64,000 bases of DNA from Pararhizobium sp. YC-54 (lineage in GTDB: Bacteria > Pseudomonadota > Alphaproteobacteria > Rhizobiales > Rhizobiaceae), in the NCBI RefSeq assembly GCF_025847205.1, contig NZ_JAOYTH010000005.1:1-64000 (forward strand), in the 5' to 3' direction. This document shows, in pieces, positions 17,790 to 27,851 of the stretch (positions are counted from its first letter, which is position 1; every line of letters begins with the position of its first letter). The notes under the pieces are model-generated. The model was not told the DNA's origin. It did not search any database and was given only the letters and a program-made list of their open reading frames with translations. The position numbers and the translations under genes were made by a program.

Positions 17790-18410
17790 ATGAGAGTGAG
17801 CCGCGCACAGGCTGAAGAAAATCGGGAGACCGTGATCAACGTCGCGAGCCGTCTGTTTCGAGAGCATGGCTTCGATGGGATCGGCCTGAAGGATCTGATG
17901 AAGGGAGCCGGTCTGACGCAGGGTGGGTTTTACAAGCAGTTCTCTTCGAAGGACGACCTTGCGGCCTTGGCGTCGAGACGGGCGATGGAGAGTGCCACAC
18001 GGAGATGGTCGGACGCGGCGACCAACAACGCAGATCCCCTTGAGGCAGTTATGAAGTTCTACCTCTCCTCGGACCATCGTGGAGAAAAGGCTGAAGGGTG
18101 CCCCTTGGTGGCGCTGGGATCAGACGCCGCTCGGCAGAGTGAAGAGGTCAGGCGTCCATTTGCGGATGGTATCCGCGCTCACTTCGAAGTCCTGGATGAA
18201 CTGATGGACAACGCCAAGAGCTCCAATCCCAGCGGCAAGGCAATGGCGATACTGTCTCTCATGGTGGGTGCTGTCACGCTATCCCGCATCATGGAGGACG
18301 AGGACTTGTCGCAAAGCATCCTCGACGCAGCGGCTGGCGAAGTCAGACGCATTGCGCGCGATGATGGTGTTGCCAGGGGCCAGGCCAGGTCCGATGAGCG
18401 GAACGGATAA
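17790..18410 (+). CDS. TetR family repressor of RND operon 1
   Basis: 206 residues from the ATG at 17790, which follows GGAG by six bases; the ATG at 17778 is four codons upstream but lies within that ribosome site. Helix-turn-helix residues are seen at about 28-50 (IGLKDLMKGAGLTQGGFYKQFSSK). The C-terminal half has CPLVALGSD, typical of the AcrR-like group with a TetR_C domain common in efflux and NemR-like regulators. It is divergent from the adaptor gene and most likely represses the pump until a ligand binds. Confidence 0.88.
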   Translation: MRVSRAQAEENRETVINVASRLFREHGFDGIGLKDLMKGAGLTQGGFYKQFSSKDDLAALASRRAMESATRRWSDAATNNADPLEAVMKFYLSSDHRGEKAEGCPLVALGSDAARQSEEVRRPFADGIRAHFEVLDELMDNAKSSNPSGKAMAILSLMVGAVTLSRIMEDEDLSQSILDAAAGEVRRIARDDGVARGQARSDERNG

Positions 18411-18556
18411 GGGCTAGGTTTAGCGTCAGCTCCGATTGGACGTGAGCCTCCTTAAAGCTCCTGCATAAACCGCATGTTTTGAGAACGGGTCCTGACCGGA
18501 TCGTCGGTCGGGAGGCTGAAGGCATGCCTATTTTTACAGTGACAGGTGGAAAACAG

Positions 18557-19828
18557 ATGCGTCGTATTGTTGTCACAGGGATGGGGGCTGTCAGCCCCCT
18601 TGGAGCGAATGTCGGGATATCCTGGTCGCGCCTTCTCGCGGGTCAGAGCGGTATCCGGCGGCTCGGCGACGACATCGTCGGCGATCTCCCCTCCAAAATA
18701 GGCGGAGTGGTCCCCTCGTTGGCCGAAGATCCTGAAGGCGGCTTCGATCCCGATATGATTCTGGCTCCGAAGGATCAACGCAAGGTCGACCGGTTCATCA
18801 TCTTCGCACTGGCGGCCGCTGAAGAAGCGCTCGCGCAGGCGAAGTGGAGGCCGATTTCGAACGATGATCGGCTACGAACCGCGACGATCATCGCTTCGGG
18901 GATCGGTGGCTTTCCTGCAATCACCGAGGCGGTTCGCGCCGTCGATCAACGCGGTGTACGTCGTCTTTCGCCCTTCACCGTACCGTCGTTTCTCGTCAAC
19001 CTCGCAGCGGGACAAGTCTCGATCCGCCATGGCTTCAAGGGCCCCCTCGGTGCCCCGGTAACCGCGTGCGCTGCTGGCGTTCAGGCGATCGGTGATGCTG
19101 CCAGGCTGATTCGGGCGAACGAAGCAGACATTGCCGTGTGCGGCGGAACCGAAGCCTGCATGAATATCGTCAGTCTTGGCGGTTTTGCAGCGGCACGATC
19201 TCTTTCGACCGGCTTCAACGAAACACCGGACGAGGCATCGCGCCCATTCGATGCGATGCGTGATGGCTTCGTCATGGGAGAAGGAGCCGGAATCTTGGTA
19301 ATTGAATCCCTGAGCCATGCGCTTGCCCGCGGCGCCACGCCGCTTGCCGAACTCGTCGGATACGGCACGACAGCCGACGCCCATCACATCACCTCCGGTC
19401 CCGAAGACGGAAACGGCGCGCGCCGAGCCATGGAGATCGCCATCGCGCAGGCTGGAATCTCCCCGCGTGAAATCGGTCATCTAAACGCGCACGCGACCTC
19501 CACATCGGTAGGAGATCTCGGTGAAATCAGGGCCATCAAGAGTGTGTTCGGTTCTGACAAGTCAGTTGCAGTCAGCGGCACCAAATCGGCAACAGGACAC
19601 CTGCTCGGCGCAGCCGGAGGGCTAGAAGCAATCTTCACCATTCTGGCACTCAAGAACCAAATGGCGCCACCAACCCTCAACCTGAACGCTCCGGATCCAG
19701 AAGCCGAAGGGATAGATTTCGTCGCGAACAACGCACGACGCTTCGAGACTGAATACGCGATATCCAATGGCTTTGGTTTCGGCGGGGTGAACGCCAGCGC
19801 CTTGTTCCGGCGCTGGCCGGAAGGATGA
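18557..19828 (+). CDS. fabF: Beta-ketoacyl-ACP synthase II (FabF-like)
   Basis: 423 residues from the ATG at 18557 after AGGTGG; upstream in-frame ATGs at 18479 and 18524 are less likely because MRRIVVTGMG is the usual KAS II start. The catalytic triad is visible: Cys171 in TACAAG, His312 in NAHATST and His348 in SATGHLLGAAGG. The enzyme condenses malonyl-ACP with acyl-ACP. It stands alone, without acpP, fabG or fabD, so it is likely an accessory ketosynthase rather than the housekeeping copy. It follows the TetR gene on the same strand after 146 bp. Confidence 0.9.
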   Translation: MRRIVVTGMGAVSPLGANVGISWSRLLAGQSGIRRLGDDIVGDLPSKIGGVVPSLAEDPEGGFDPDMILAPKDQRKVDRFIIFALAAAEEALAQAKWRPISNDDRLRTATIIASGIGGFPAITEAVRAVDQRGVRRLSPFTVPSFLVNLAAGQVSIRHGFKGPLGAPVTACAAGVQAIGDAARLIRANEADIAVCGGTEACMNIVSLGGFAAARSLSTGFNETPDEASRPFDAMRDGFVMGEGAGILVIESLSHALARGATPLAELVGYGTTADAHHITSGPEDGNGARRAMEIAIAQAGISPREIGHLNAHATSTSVGDLGEIRAIKSVFGSDKSVAVSGTKSATGHLLGAAGGLEAIFTILALKNQMAPPTLNLNAPDPEAEGIDFVANNARRFETEYAISNGFGFGGVNASALFRRWPEG

Positions 19829-20189
19829 TCTGGCCGCCTATCCTTCGTTCGGCGATGTGACCTTTTCCGGGTGGCCGATGCGAAGACTACCTTTGCAGAC
19901 AATTTCGAAATGAAGCCGCCCTCGACAGAGCCTACCCCAGAACGCGGTTTAGGCCGATCGCAGGTGCGTTCGGCAGGGAGATCGCGCATCCTCCGTTGAT
20001 GGGAAGGCATTCGAATCGCTCCTCATCCCGGAGATGTTCGGGTGAAAGCCTGTGCAGATCCACGAAGGCCTTTGGCCTCGATGGCGTCTTCCTTTTCTGG
20101 GAATGAGCGTTCTGAAAACTTCGAATTCAAGATTGGCTCCTGAGCCACCGCCTTTGAGTGCCAGATGAAAAGAGACAGGTTAGTTTCGA
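19829..20189. other. Gap with no recognisable feature
   Basis: This gap separates the convergent FabF-like and SnoaL-like genes. I see no coding sequence, clear terminator or repeat. Confidence 0.6.
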
Positions 20190-20663
20190 CTAAAAACCGA
20201 GTTCGCTGAGTCCGGGATGATCATCAGGCCGGCGAACAAGCGGCCACTGAAAGCAGCGGTCGTCGGCGCGGATAGGCAGGTCGTTGATACAGGCATAGCG
20301 CTTCCGCATCAGGCCGCTATCGTCAAACTCCCAATTCTCGTTCCCGAACGATCTGAACCAGTTCCCACTGTCGTCGTGCCACTCATAGGCAAACCTAACG
20401 GCGATACGATTGTCGCTAAACGCCCAGAGCTCCTTGATCAAACGGTAGTCGAGCTCCCGCCGCCATTTTGCCGAAAGGAACGCGACGATCGCTTCCCTCC
20501 CGGTGACAAACTCGGCACGGTTCCGCCACTGGCTGTCCACCGTGTACGCTAACGCAACCCTAGCTGGGTCACGGCTGTTCCATCCGTCTTCAGCAAGCCG
20601 GACTTTCTCGACTGCGCTTTCGAACGAGAACGGGGGAAGTGGTGGTCGCTGAGCTTCGTTCAT
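20190..20663 (-). CDS. SnoaL/NTF2-like protein (DUF1348 type)
   Basis: 157 residues from the ATG at 20663, nine bases after GGAGG; a TTG two codons upstream is less likely. The tryptophan-rich pattern ([56 protein letters not shown]) is typical of DUF1348. The NTF2 fold forms a small ligand pocket; several relatives are isomerases or of unknown function. It is the last gene of a four-gene minus-strand operon, and its start lies 2 bp after the stop of the PNPOx-like gene. Confidence 0.85.
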   Translation of the reverse strand: MNEAQRPPLPPFSFESAVEKVRLAEDGWNSRDPARVALAYTVDSQWRNRAEFVTGREAIVAFLSAKWRRELDYRLIKELWAFSDNRIAVRFAYEWHDDSGNWFRSFGNENWEFDDSGLMRKRYACINDLPIRADDRCFQWPLVRRPDDHPGLSELGF

Positions 20664-20665
20664 CT

Positions 20666-21283
20666 TCAAAGTCCTCCCAACTGGGTTCGCAATGTCGCGT
20701 TCTCGGTTTCCAATCGCTGCAGTTGTTCACGAAGAGGAGCGACAGCTTGTTCAACCTGCTGTTCGGTGTAGCGCGGGATGATGTGCTGTGGGCAATTCCA
20801 ATCGAACGCCTCAAGCCGAAGCCTGAAGATCCGTTCCGCCCTTCCTTTGTAGGTCGGGTCGGACACCAGTTCCGTGAGTTCCTCGTCAGCATCAAGCGCC
20901 AGTCGCTCCACATACGCGTAAATTTTGAGCCGTGCCCGTCGCACATAATCCATCAACAACAGGCAGGCCCGATCGTTAGCGGCAAAATTGCCGGCGCTGA
21001 TGTACTGGCGATTACCCCGGTAGTCGGCAAATGCCAATGTTCGCTGATCGACGACCCTAAGGAAGCCGGCTTTTCCTCCACGGTGTTGAACGTATGGCCA
21101 ACCCGTTTCGGAGACCGATGCCATATAGAAGCTGTCACGTGAGGCGATGAAGGCGATCTCGTCTTCGGTGAGGGTGTCTGAAGGGCGGTTGTCAGCGCCC
21201 AGCCAGATCTGGTCCACCCCCATGTTCGCCTGAGCTGCTCTGACGCTTGGCGTTACAGCAACCTCAAGGAAATGATATGGCAT
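20666..21283 (-). CDS. Pyridoxamine 5'-phosphate oxidase-like flavoprotein
   Basis: 205 residues from the ATG at 21283, which follows AAGGAGA. The central part ([32 protein letters not shown], then [17 protein letters not shown]) is typical of the PNPOx-like split-barrel FMN proteins of the COG3576 type. The C-terminus ends in a short coiled coil (about 175-205). It probably binds FMN and acts in redox chemistry or detoxification, not in vitamin B6 synthesis. Its stop is 2 bp from the next gene's start, which supports coupling. Confidence 0.85.
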   Translation of the reverse strand: MPYHFLEVAVTPSVRAAQANMGVDQIWLGADNRPSDTLTEDEIAFIASRDSFYMASVSETGWPYVQHRGGKAGFLRVVDQRTLAFADYRGNRQYISAGNFAANDRACLLLMDYVRRARLKIYAYVERLALDADEELTELVSDPTYKGRAERIFRLRLEAFDWNCPQHIIPRYTEQQVEQAVAPLREQLQRLETENATLRTQLGGL

Positions 21284-21404
21284 GCCTATTCTCCTTGCCC
21301 TGGCAGGCTCGCATCGTTGTCTCACGGTGCGAGCCCGGATCTATCTTTGGGTAGCCGAAATCAGTGCTTGGCATTTATACCCTTAAGATCACCGAGAGCA
21401 GACA

Positions 21405-22391
21405 TCAGTCCTGCAAGGCCCAGTCTGCGACCTGCCAACGCATCTCCCCATGATCAGCAACGACACGACCGAGCCCAGGGAACGGCATGTGCGTGGCAGC
21501 GATGAGTGCGCCTTCCGACGCTGCACGCGGAAAGAAGCGATCACGCATGGCTTTCGCAGCGGCACGGTCCTGCTCAAACAGGAAGAACACATCGGTCGCG
21601 GCCGGATGCACGACCGGAAAAATCATATCCGAAACCATGATCATGCTCTTCCCGCCATCTTCGACCCGCACGCCGATATGGCCGGGTGTATGGCCGGTCA
21701 AGTCGACGATCGAAACGCCCCGCATGATCTCGCGCTCTCCATCGATCGCTTGGAGCCTCGGATATAGCCGCACGACCTCCTCCGCCATCCTGAAGCTCGT
21801 TTGCAGGTAATCAGGCGCGCCGTTGCGCTTGGCCGGATCGGTCCAGTGGGTGACGTCGCGACGATCGATATAAAGATCGGCCTCGGGGTAGTTGTTCTTA
21901 CCTCCCAGAACCAGCCCACCCATGTGGTCCTGGTGCATATGCGTCACGATGACCGCGTCGATCTTGTCGGGCTTCAGACCGAGCGCGGCGAGTGCCTGTG
22001 GTAACTGTCCGGTCTGCCCGATCGAACCTGCCGCACCGGCATCGATCAGGATGCGGCGCTCGCCATCCTCGACGAGATATTGGTTGAAGAGGAACCGAAC
22101 CCCACTCGGCCGGGCGGTAAACTGTGCGCTTGCCGCCCTCTCGACCTCGGGCGCTGAGCGCCCCGGAAAGTAGTCATAGGGCATATCGGCATACCCGTCC
22201 GTCAGTGCCGTCACGGTGAACCGACCGATGCGGATCTGTGCGAACGGGTTCACCGCAACTGGCGCCTTGGCAGCTTCCTGCGTCGCCGCACGGGCGGCGG
22301 AGTCGCCGAGCAGGCCTCCACCGAGGAGGCTTCCCCCGATGAGGCCAAGAGGTAGGGCGCCGGCAAAGGCGCGACGTGAAAGTTGAGGCAT
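21405..22391 (-). CDS. Tat-exported metallo-beta-lactamase fold hydrolase
   Basis: 328 residues from the ATG at 22391 after GGGAGGAAG. The N-terminus has SRRAFAGAL and a Gly/Leu-rich core ending in AAR-A, a twin-arginine signal. The zinc motif HMHQDH is at 151-156, followed by a GHTPGH histidine near residue 235 and THMPFPG near residue 300. This MBL group includes quorum-quenching lactonases and other esterases; the substrate is not evident. It lies in the middle of the redox operon, 121 bp from the PNPOx-like gene. Confidence 0.88.
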   Translation of the reverse strand: MPQLSRRAFAGALPLGLIGGSLLGGGLLGDSAARAATQEAAKAPVAVNPFAQIRIGRFTVTALTDGYADMPYDYFPGRSAPEVERAASAQFTARPSGVRFLFNQYLVEDGERRILIDAGAAGSIGQTGQLPQALAALGLKPDKIDAVIVTHMHQDHMGGLVLGGKNNYPEADLYIDRRDVTHWTDPAKRNGAPDYLQTSFRMAEEVVRLYPRLQAIDGEREIMRGVSIVDLTGHTPGHIGVRVEDGGKSMIMVSDMIFPVVHPAATDVFFLFEQDRAAAKAMRDRFFPRAASEGALIAATHMPFPGLGRVVADHGEMRWQVADWALQD

Positions 22392-22515
22392 GACGTCTTC
22401 CTCCCGATCGGTCGATGATGCTCGCGGCGTTGGCGAACGTGTAGGCATGAACAATTTACGCATCTTACTTCCCCAGTTGATGGTCATGGGTTCACCGCGG
22501 CTGGTTTTCCGGGCG

Positions 22516-23246
22516 TCAGCTTTTTGTTGCTTCGGTTTCAGCCGCGGCCTTAATAATCGCTGCGACTTCGTCAGGCTGTGACAACATCACCGCGTGGCTG
22601 CTGCGCACTTCCACGACCTTCGCGCCTGCTCGCGCCGCCATCATTGCCTGCGCTTCAGGGGGATCATTCGATCCTCGGTGGCAAGCAGGTAGAAGGAGGG
22701 CTTGGCTCTCCACGCCGGCGAAGTGATCTTGCCCTGAACCGCTTCCAGCCCCCAAGGCCGTTGGGCGACGGCCATGAAACGCGCTTGTTTGGGCTCTATA
22801 TCGGCGGCGAAGGCCATAGGAAACTTCGCGGGATCCACCCGGATAAATCCATCGGTCGGCGGAAGGAGGGGAGCTTTTTCAGCACCTGGAACATCCTGAG
22901 AAGCCAGATCGAATACTGACTCCCCGACTTCCGGTACGAAGGCGGCCAAATAGACCAGGCAACGGACCTTTTCACCGGCCCCGGCTTCCGTGATTACGGC
23001 GCCACCATGCGAATGTCCAACGAGGACGACCGGAAAGGTTGCCGCCCCAATCGCGCTCCGCGTGCGCTCGACATCGTCGCTCAAGCTGACGGCAGAGTTC
23101 TGCACAACGAGAACTTCATAACCGTCATGCGACAGAACCTGAAAAACCGTCTGCCATCCGGAGGCATCCACAAATGCCCCGTGTACGAGCACGATTGTGA
23201 CGGATTTGTTGGCGGTATCTGCAAGTTTTTGTACCTGAAGTGTCAT
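22516..23246 (-). pseudogene. Alpha/beta hydrolase with a frameshift
   Basis: The frame from 23246 (GGAGG upstream) encodes VHGAFVDASGW, the nucleophile elbow GHSHGG and a C-terminal LATEDRMIP, then leaves the family pattern. The expected continuation, PEAQAMMAARAGAKVVEVRSS with the catalytic-type HAVMLSQP, is in the next frame to the stop at 22516. The break is at a run of five G on the plus strand (22658-22662); one more base would restore the frame. The family is small esterase/hydrolase proteins of about 240 residues. This is either a recent mutation or a sequencing error in a homopolymer. Confidence 0.82.
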
Positions 23247-23408
23247 GGGTCAACCTCCAAGGTTGCTTCAAATCCGGTCTGACCGAGCTTAGGAGAATAG
23301 GCACGTATCGCTTGTGCAGATCGCCTCCTGGGTACGCTGGCGCTGACACTTATTTTCTCTTCATGAGTAGGCCGGTTCTGGCCCGGTCTCAATTGCGATC
23401 TAGGTCAC

Positions 23409-25427
23409 ATGAAACTAGACGGAGGCACTGCAAAAATAGACCTTCGTCTATCAATCTTGCCTAACGCAACGCCAGGAAAAGGCGTAGCTATTGGCCCTAA
23501 ACGCGAAGACCTGAGGGGGATCGACTTGGACACACGGAGAGACGCCGACGCGATCATCGACCTGATCCCGGCTATGGCATGGTCCACAACGTCTGATGGA
23601 ATGTTCGATTTCGCCAATCAGCACTTTCTTGAATACATCGGCTTGCCACTTGCAGACATTGCCGGGGAGAATTTCTACCGTCTTTTTCACCCCGATGACG
23701 TCGCTCATTTAGGCTCGGAGTGGCGGAGTATCATGGCTTTCAAAACGGGAAGGGAAGTCGAAGGTCGGATTCGACGCGCGGACGGCACCTATCGCTGGTG
23801 TAGTCTTCGGCAGAAGCCTCACCTCGATTCCAAGGGAAACGTCGTAAAATGGTATGGTGTCGTTCTTGATATCGAAGATCGTAAACAAGCTGAAGATGCG
23901 CTCAAAGAGACAAAATCGGCACTTGCGGCGAGCGAAGAAAATCTCAGGCTCATCATCAATTCACTTCCGGTTCTCGTATGGTCTGCGCGGCCCGACGGAA
24001 GTGCCGATTTCGTCAACAAGAGTTGGCTTGACTACGCCGGACTGCCGGCTGAGCAGATCCTTGAATGGGGTTTTCTGGACCTTTACCATCCCGATGATAT
24101 TCCCGAGATGGTGGAGATCTGGAAGCGGGACCTTGAGCACTCCGATCATACCCAGTTGAAAGGTCGCATCCGTGGGGGAGATGGACGATACCGCTGGTTC
24201 TATTTCTCCGGTCGGAAACTGACGGATGCCAACGGAATCGTGCGCTGGTTCGGTGTCAACATCGACATTGAGAACTTGCGGTATGCCGAGAATGCTCTTC
24301 GAGAGAGCGAAGCCGCGCTCAGAGAGAGCGAACACAAGCTCCACCTCATCATCAACACGATCCCTGCCATGGCGTGGTCATGCACGCCGGACGGGCGGCT
24401 TGAATACTGGAACCAGCATCTAACCGATTTTGTCGGCCTTCCCTTCGAAGAGATCGTAGGCTTCGGTTTTTACCGGATGTTTCATCCTGATGACGTTGAA
24501 CGCATGCGCACGAGCTGGGAAGAAGTCGTTGCCACCAAGCAGCCCAATCCAGTAGACGCCCGTATCAGACGGTTCGACGGCGAATACAGGTGGTTCAACC
24601 TCCAACAAAGTCCACTACTCGATCAAGAAGGAAATGTCGTGCGGTGGTACGGCGTTGTTGTGGACATCGAGGATCGCAAACGAGCGGAAGAGTCACTTCG
24701 GCAGAGCCAGAGCCACCTTGCACACGTTACCCGGCTGACCACCATCGGCGAGCTGGCCGTCTCGATAGCACACGAGATCAATCAGCCGCTCATGGCGATC
24801 GTTACCAATGCCGGGACCTGCCTGCGCTGGCTTCAGGACGGACATACAGATCTTGAGCAGGCTCGCCTGGCCGCGGAGCGGGTTGTGCATGACGGGCATC
24901 GTGCCGGCGAGATTGTCGCCAGCATACGTGCAATGGCCCAGAGATCTCCTGTGCGGATGGAGAGGACCGACTTTAAGCGAGCGCTACATGATGTGCTTTT
25001 TCTTCTGCGGGAAGAGCTGCAATCGCGGCGCTTGGAGGTCGTAACGGATCTTCCGCCAGAACCCATCGATGTCTTAGGTGATCGCACGCAGCTACAGCAG
25101 GTTCTTCTCAATCTAATAATGAACGGCGGTGAGGCGACACCTCATGGCGCAGAGGCAGTGATCAGGGTGAGTTGTACGCAGAGCCAAGAGGGCGAAGTTG
25201 AGGTCAGCGTTTCTGATACGGGGCAAGGGATATCGCCCGAACAGCTCGACCGGGTCTTTGAGCCGTTCTATACCACGAAATCCGATGGGATAGGGATGGG
25301 CCTTTGTATCTGCCGCTCCATCGTTGAAGCTCACGGAGGGCGCATCTGGGCTACAACCAATCATCCTCGCGGAAGCTCATTCAACTTCACTCTCTCCAAC
25401 TTCAAGGACATGTCCGTTGATCAATGA
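23409..25427 (+). CDS. Soluble sensor histidine kinase with three PAS domains
   Basis: 672 residues with no membrane segment, so cytoplasmic sensing is expected. Three similar PAS/PAC units lie at about 45-160, 175-290 and 305-425; each has IP-MAWS or LP-VLVWS, then FHPDD or YHPDD and a WYGV or WFGV PAC end. The phosphoacceptor is His455 in SIAHEINQPL, followed by the N box, DTGQGI and GIGMGLCI of the HATPase domain. HEINQPL kinases include FixL- and DctB-like proteins. No haem-type His is evident in the PAS domains. It overlaps the response regulator start. Confidence 0.9.
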   Translation: MKLDGGTAKIDLRLSILPNATPGKGVAIGPKREDLRGIDLDTRRDADAIIDLIPAMAWSTTSDGMFDFANQHFLEYIGLPLADIAGENFYRLFHPDDVAHLGSEWRSIMAFKTGREVEGRIRRADGTYRWCSLRQKPHLDSKGNVVKWYGVVLDIEDRKQAEDALKETKSALAASEENLRLIINSLPVLVWSARPDGSADFVNKSWLDYAGLPAEQILEWGFLDLYHPDDIPEMVEIWKRDLEHSDHTQLKGRIRGGDGRYRWFYFSGRKLTDANGIVRWFGVNIDIENLRYAENALRESEAALRESEHKLHLIINTIPAMAWSCTPDGRLEYWNQHLTDFVGLPFEEIVGFGFYRMFHPDDVERMRTSWEEVVATKQPNPVDARIRRFDGEYRWFNLQQSPLLDQEGNVVRWYGVVVDIEDRKRAEESLRQSQSHLAHVTRLTTIGELAVSIAHEINQPLMAIVTNAGTCLRWLQDGHTDLEQARLAAERVVHDGHRAGEIVASIRAMAQRSPVRMERTDFKRALHDVLFLLREELQSRRLEVVTDLPPEPIDVLGDRTQLQQVLLNLIMNGGEATPHGAEAVIRVSCTQSQEGEVEVSVSDTGQGISPEQLDRVFEPFYTTKSDGIGMGLCICRSIVEAHGGRIWATTNHPRGSSFNFTLSNFKDMSVDQ

Positions 25428-26034
25428 CAGGAAGAACAGGCGACCCACTGTCATTGTCATAGATGACGATCAAAGTGTCCGCGAGGCCCTCAAGGGGCTG
25501 TTCGAGTCCGTGGGCCTAAGTGCTGAGACACACGGCTCCGTGAAAGAGTTCATAGCCGCAGACGATCCCGAAAAAGCCGGATGTATCGTCCTCGACATTC
25601 GCCTTCCCGGCCAAAGTGGACTTGAGTTTCAGGAGGCGTTGGCGAACAGCACTCTTCCTCGGTCCGTCGTCTTGATTAGCGCCCATGTCGATGTGCCCAT
25701 GGCAGTGCGGGCGATGAAGGCGGGCGCTATAGACGTTCTTAGCAAGCCGGTTCGGGAGCAGGATCTGTTAGAAGCCGTCAACCGCGCGATCGCCAATGAC
25801 GCCGCTCGCCGAGAGGAAAAAACAGCGAAAGTTGGAATCCAATCCAGATATATGACGCTAACGGAACGTGAGCGACAGATTATGGCATTAGTGATCGCCG
25901 GTAGACTGAATAAGCAGATTGCCGCAGAGCTTCAAATCGCAGAGCCAACGGTGAAGCTTCACAGGGGCCACATGATGCAAAAAATGAAGGCAACATCAGT
26001 CGCCCATCTCGTCAAGATTGCTGATGGCCTGTAG
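25417..26034 (+). CDS. FixJ/NarL-type response regulator
   Basis: 205 residues if translation starts at the TTG at 25417, which follows AAGGA and overlaps the kinase stop. No ATG in frame precedes the receiver domain except one deep in the kinase. Asp60 in IVLDIRLPG is the phosphoacceptor, and KP (near residue 110) completes the receiver. A LuxR-type helix-turn-helix follows (LTERERQIMALVIAGRLNKQIA). This is the cognate regulator of the triple-PAS kinase. Targets are unknown; the divergent redox operon and the next gene are candidates. Confidence 0.9.
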   Translation: MINDRKNRRPTVIVIDDDQSVREALKGLFESVGLSAETHGSVKEFIAADDPEKAGCIVLDIRLPGQSGLEFQEALANSTLPRSVVLISAHVDVPMAVRAMKAGAIDVLSKPVREQDLLEAVNRAIANDAARREEKTAKVGIQSRYMTLTERERQIMALVIAGRLNKQIAAELQIAEPTVKLHRGHMMQKMKATSVAHLVKIADGL

Positions 26035-26147
26035 GTGTTTTTTGAGCCGAAATCCCAGAGGCTCCGGCTGCGAGCACCCGTCAGCCTGCAATAGCGCCTT
26101 CGGCTTTTGTGACCCACCAGACGCAAATCCGAAACGGAGGCGAACAC

Positions 26148-26558
26148 GTGCTTAAGACAATGTTGGCCTCTGCTGCGATCGCCATAGGAGCGACTGGATC
26201 TGTCATGGCCCAAGAGACCATCCGAATTTCTTCCGCATGGGGCGAAGTCACCGCCACCCTCGCCGACAATGAAGCTGCCAGATCCTTGGCCCAGATGCTG
26301 CCACTGACGATCGACATGTCGGACCATCTGCGCCAGGAAAAAACCGGAAATCTACCCTCCGTCCTGCCTGAGGTAACACGGCGGAGAGACTTTTCTGTCG
26401 GCACGCTCGGCCTGTGGAGTTCAGATCATTTCGTGATCTACTATCGGAGCGGCCGCGTTCCCTCCCCCGGCATCATCATCCTAGGACACGTGAACGGCGA
26501 TGTTTCGATCTTTGACCGCCCGGGATCCGTCACCGTAAAGCTCGAAGCGGCCAACTGA
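26148..26558 (+). CDS. Secreted cyclophilin-like fold protein
   Basis: 136 residues from a GTG at 26148, seven bases after GGAGG. The first 21 residues form a Sec signal peptide ending in VMA-Q. The mature part (IRISSAWGEVTATL, NEAARSLAQMLPLTIDM, LGLWSSDHFVIYYRSG, IILGHVNGDV) matches the cyclophilin-like domain family found in bacteria. It is not a classical proline isomerase, because the active-site arginine and other motifs are not recognisable. It lies 113 bp after the response regulator on the same strand. Confidence 0.78.
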   Translation: MLKTMLASAAIAIGATGSVMAQETIRISSAWGEVTATLADNEAARSLAQMLPLTIDMSDHLRQEKTGNLPSVLPEVTRRRDFSVGTLGLWSSDHFVIYYRSGRVPSPGIIILGHVNGDVSIFDRPGSVTVKLEAAN

Positions 26559-26729
26559 GCGACGCATGAAGCCGTTGCCGCTCCCGCATCTGCTGCTCGT
26601 GATCCCGACCTCAGACAGTAGGTAAATGTCTGTTCATGGGGAGTGTCAGAGCAGACCTATACGACCGACATTGGGGGGGCGCATGGCGGCCCCCATTCGT
26701 GTTTTCCGGACGGCGGCCACAATGCGGAA

Positions 26730-27135
26730 AGCGGAAATTATTGCCGGTAACCCGCCTGGTTGACTGATGCCCAAAGCCAGGGCACAAAGGTGGCATCCAC
26801 GGTCGCTCGCGGCGGGAAAACAGAGGGAATTTCAAGGAAATTTCGATAAGCCTTTGAAATCATGTGAGAATCCTAGGTCCCCAGGCAGGCCGTTTTTCGG
26901 AGCTGTTTCCTCTTTCAATAGTTCCTATTCCCCACCAGAAAACGTGGCGTCTTTTCAGCTACTTGGCGTGATTTCCCGTCAATTGGAATGTGACGCTCTC
27001 CAGATCCCAAAGAAGCTTTGAGCTCTCAAAATGACGGCTGGGGACCCTGTTCGAGTGCTTCAAATAGTCTGTGACTAACGACGGCTTTGGGGCCGGTAGC
27101 GGAGTGTCTGCTCTAGGGCGAATTTATCGGATAAC
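26730..27135 (+). repeat. Dispersed repeat, copy C
   Basis: Full-length match to copy B with the same block order: GCGGAAATTATTGCCG, the GATGCC/GGCATC nested hairpin, AAATCATGTGAGAATCC, GGTCCCCAG (about 26877), GGCTGGGGACCCTG (about 27038) and GGATAAC. It fills most of the gap between the cyclophilin-like gene and the GNAT gene. The rest of the gap (26559-26729 and 27136-27266) shows nothing recognisable. Confidence 0.75.
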
Positions 27136-27266
27136 CGCCCTTCGGCGACCGACCCAGTACCGCTGAGCCAGCAGCAACGGGTATCGCTCCCACGCCATCC
27201 GAGTTACGATGCGTAGCTGAGAACGGGCGCGGGCGCCTCGTCGGACCACCTACGACAGGAGGCAGT

Positions 27267-27851
27267 GTGAAATCGCCAACGGTGAGAGTTATGGCCGCGG
27301 CCGAGGAAGATCTGGCGGTGGAAACGGTCGTGCTGGCGTTTGCAGCGGATCCGATGGCGCGATGGACCTGGCCGCATGCACACCAGTACCTTGCGGCCAT
27401 GCCGCGAATGATCCGGGCCTTCGGGAGCAGCGCATTCTCCAACGGAAGCGCCTTTTGCACCGACGGCTACGCTGGGACGGCGCTGTGGCTATCGCCCGGA
27501 GTACATTCCGACGAGGAAGAGCTTGGTGCGGTGATCGAGAGCACGGTTGCGCGCTCTATTGCCCCCGAAACCACGGCCATATTCGAGCAGATGGCCGCGT
27601 ATCACCCGACCGAACCACATTGGTACCTGCCGCTGATCGGCGTCGACCCGGCGCATCAAGGCCAAGGTCATGGCGACGCCTTGATGGCGTACGCACTCGC
27701 ACGGTGCGATCGCGATCACGCGCCAGCCTATTTGGAATCCTCGAACCCGCGCAACATTCCGTTCTACCGACGCTACGGCTTCGAACCGCTCGGCGCGATC
27801 CAGGTCGGTTCGTCGCCGACTCTCGTCCCGATGCTGCGGCGGCCGCGTTGA
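27267..27851 (+). CDS. GNAT family N-acetyltransferase
   Basis: 194 residues from a GTG start with AGGAGG four bases upstream. The acetyl-CoA loop GVDPAHQGQGHG (near residue 130) fits the Q/RxxGxG/A motif, and NIPFYRRYGFEP near the C-terminus is the usual last strand/helix of GNAT enzymes. The substrate is not evident. It stands between repeat copy C and the recombinase, with no obvious operon partner. Confidence 0.88.
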   Translation: MKSPTVRVMAAAEEDLAVETVVLAFAADPMARWTWPHAHQYLAAMPRMIRAFGSSAFSNGSAFCTDGYAGTALWLSPGVHSDEEELGAVIESTVARSIAPETTAIFEQMAAYHPTEPHWYLPLIGVDPAHQGQGHGDALMAYALARCDRDHAPAYLESSNPRNIPFYRRYGFEPLGAIQVGSSPTLVPMLRRPR

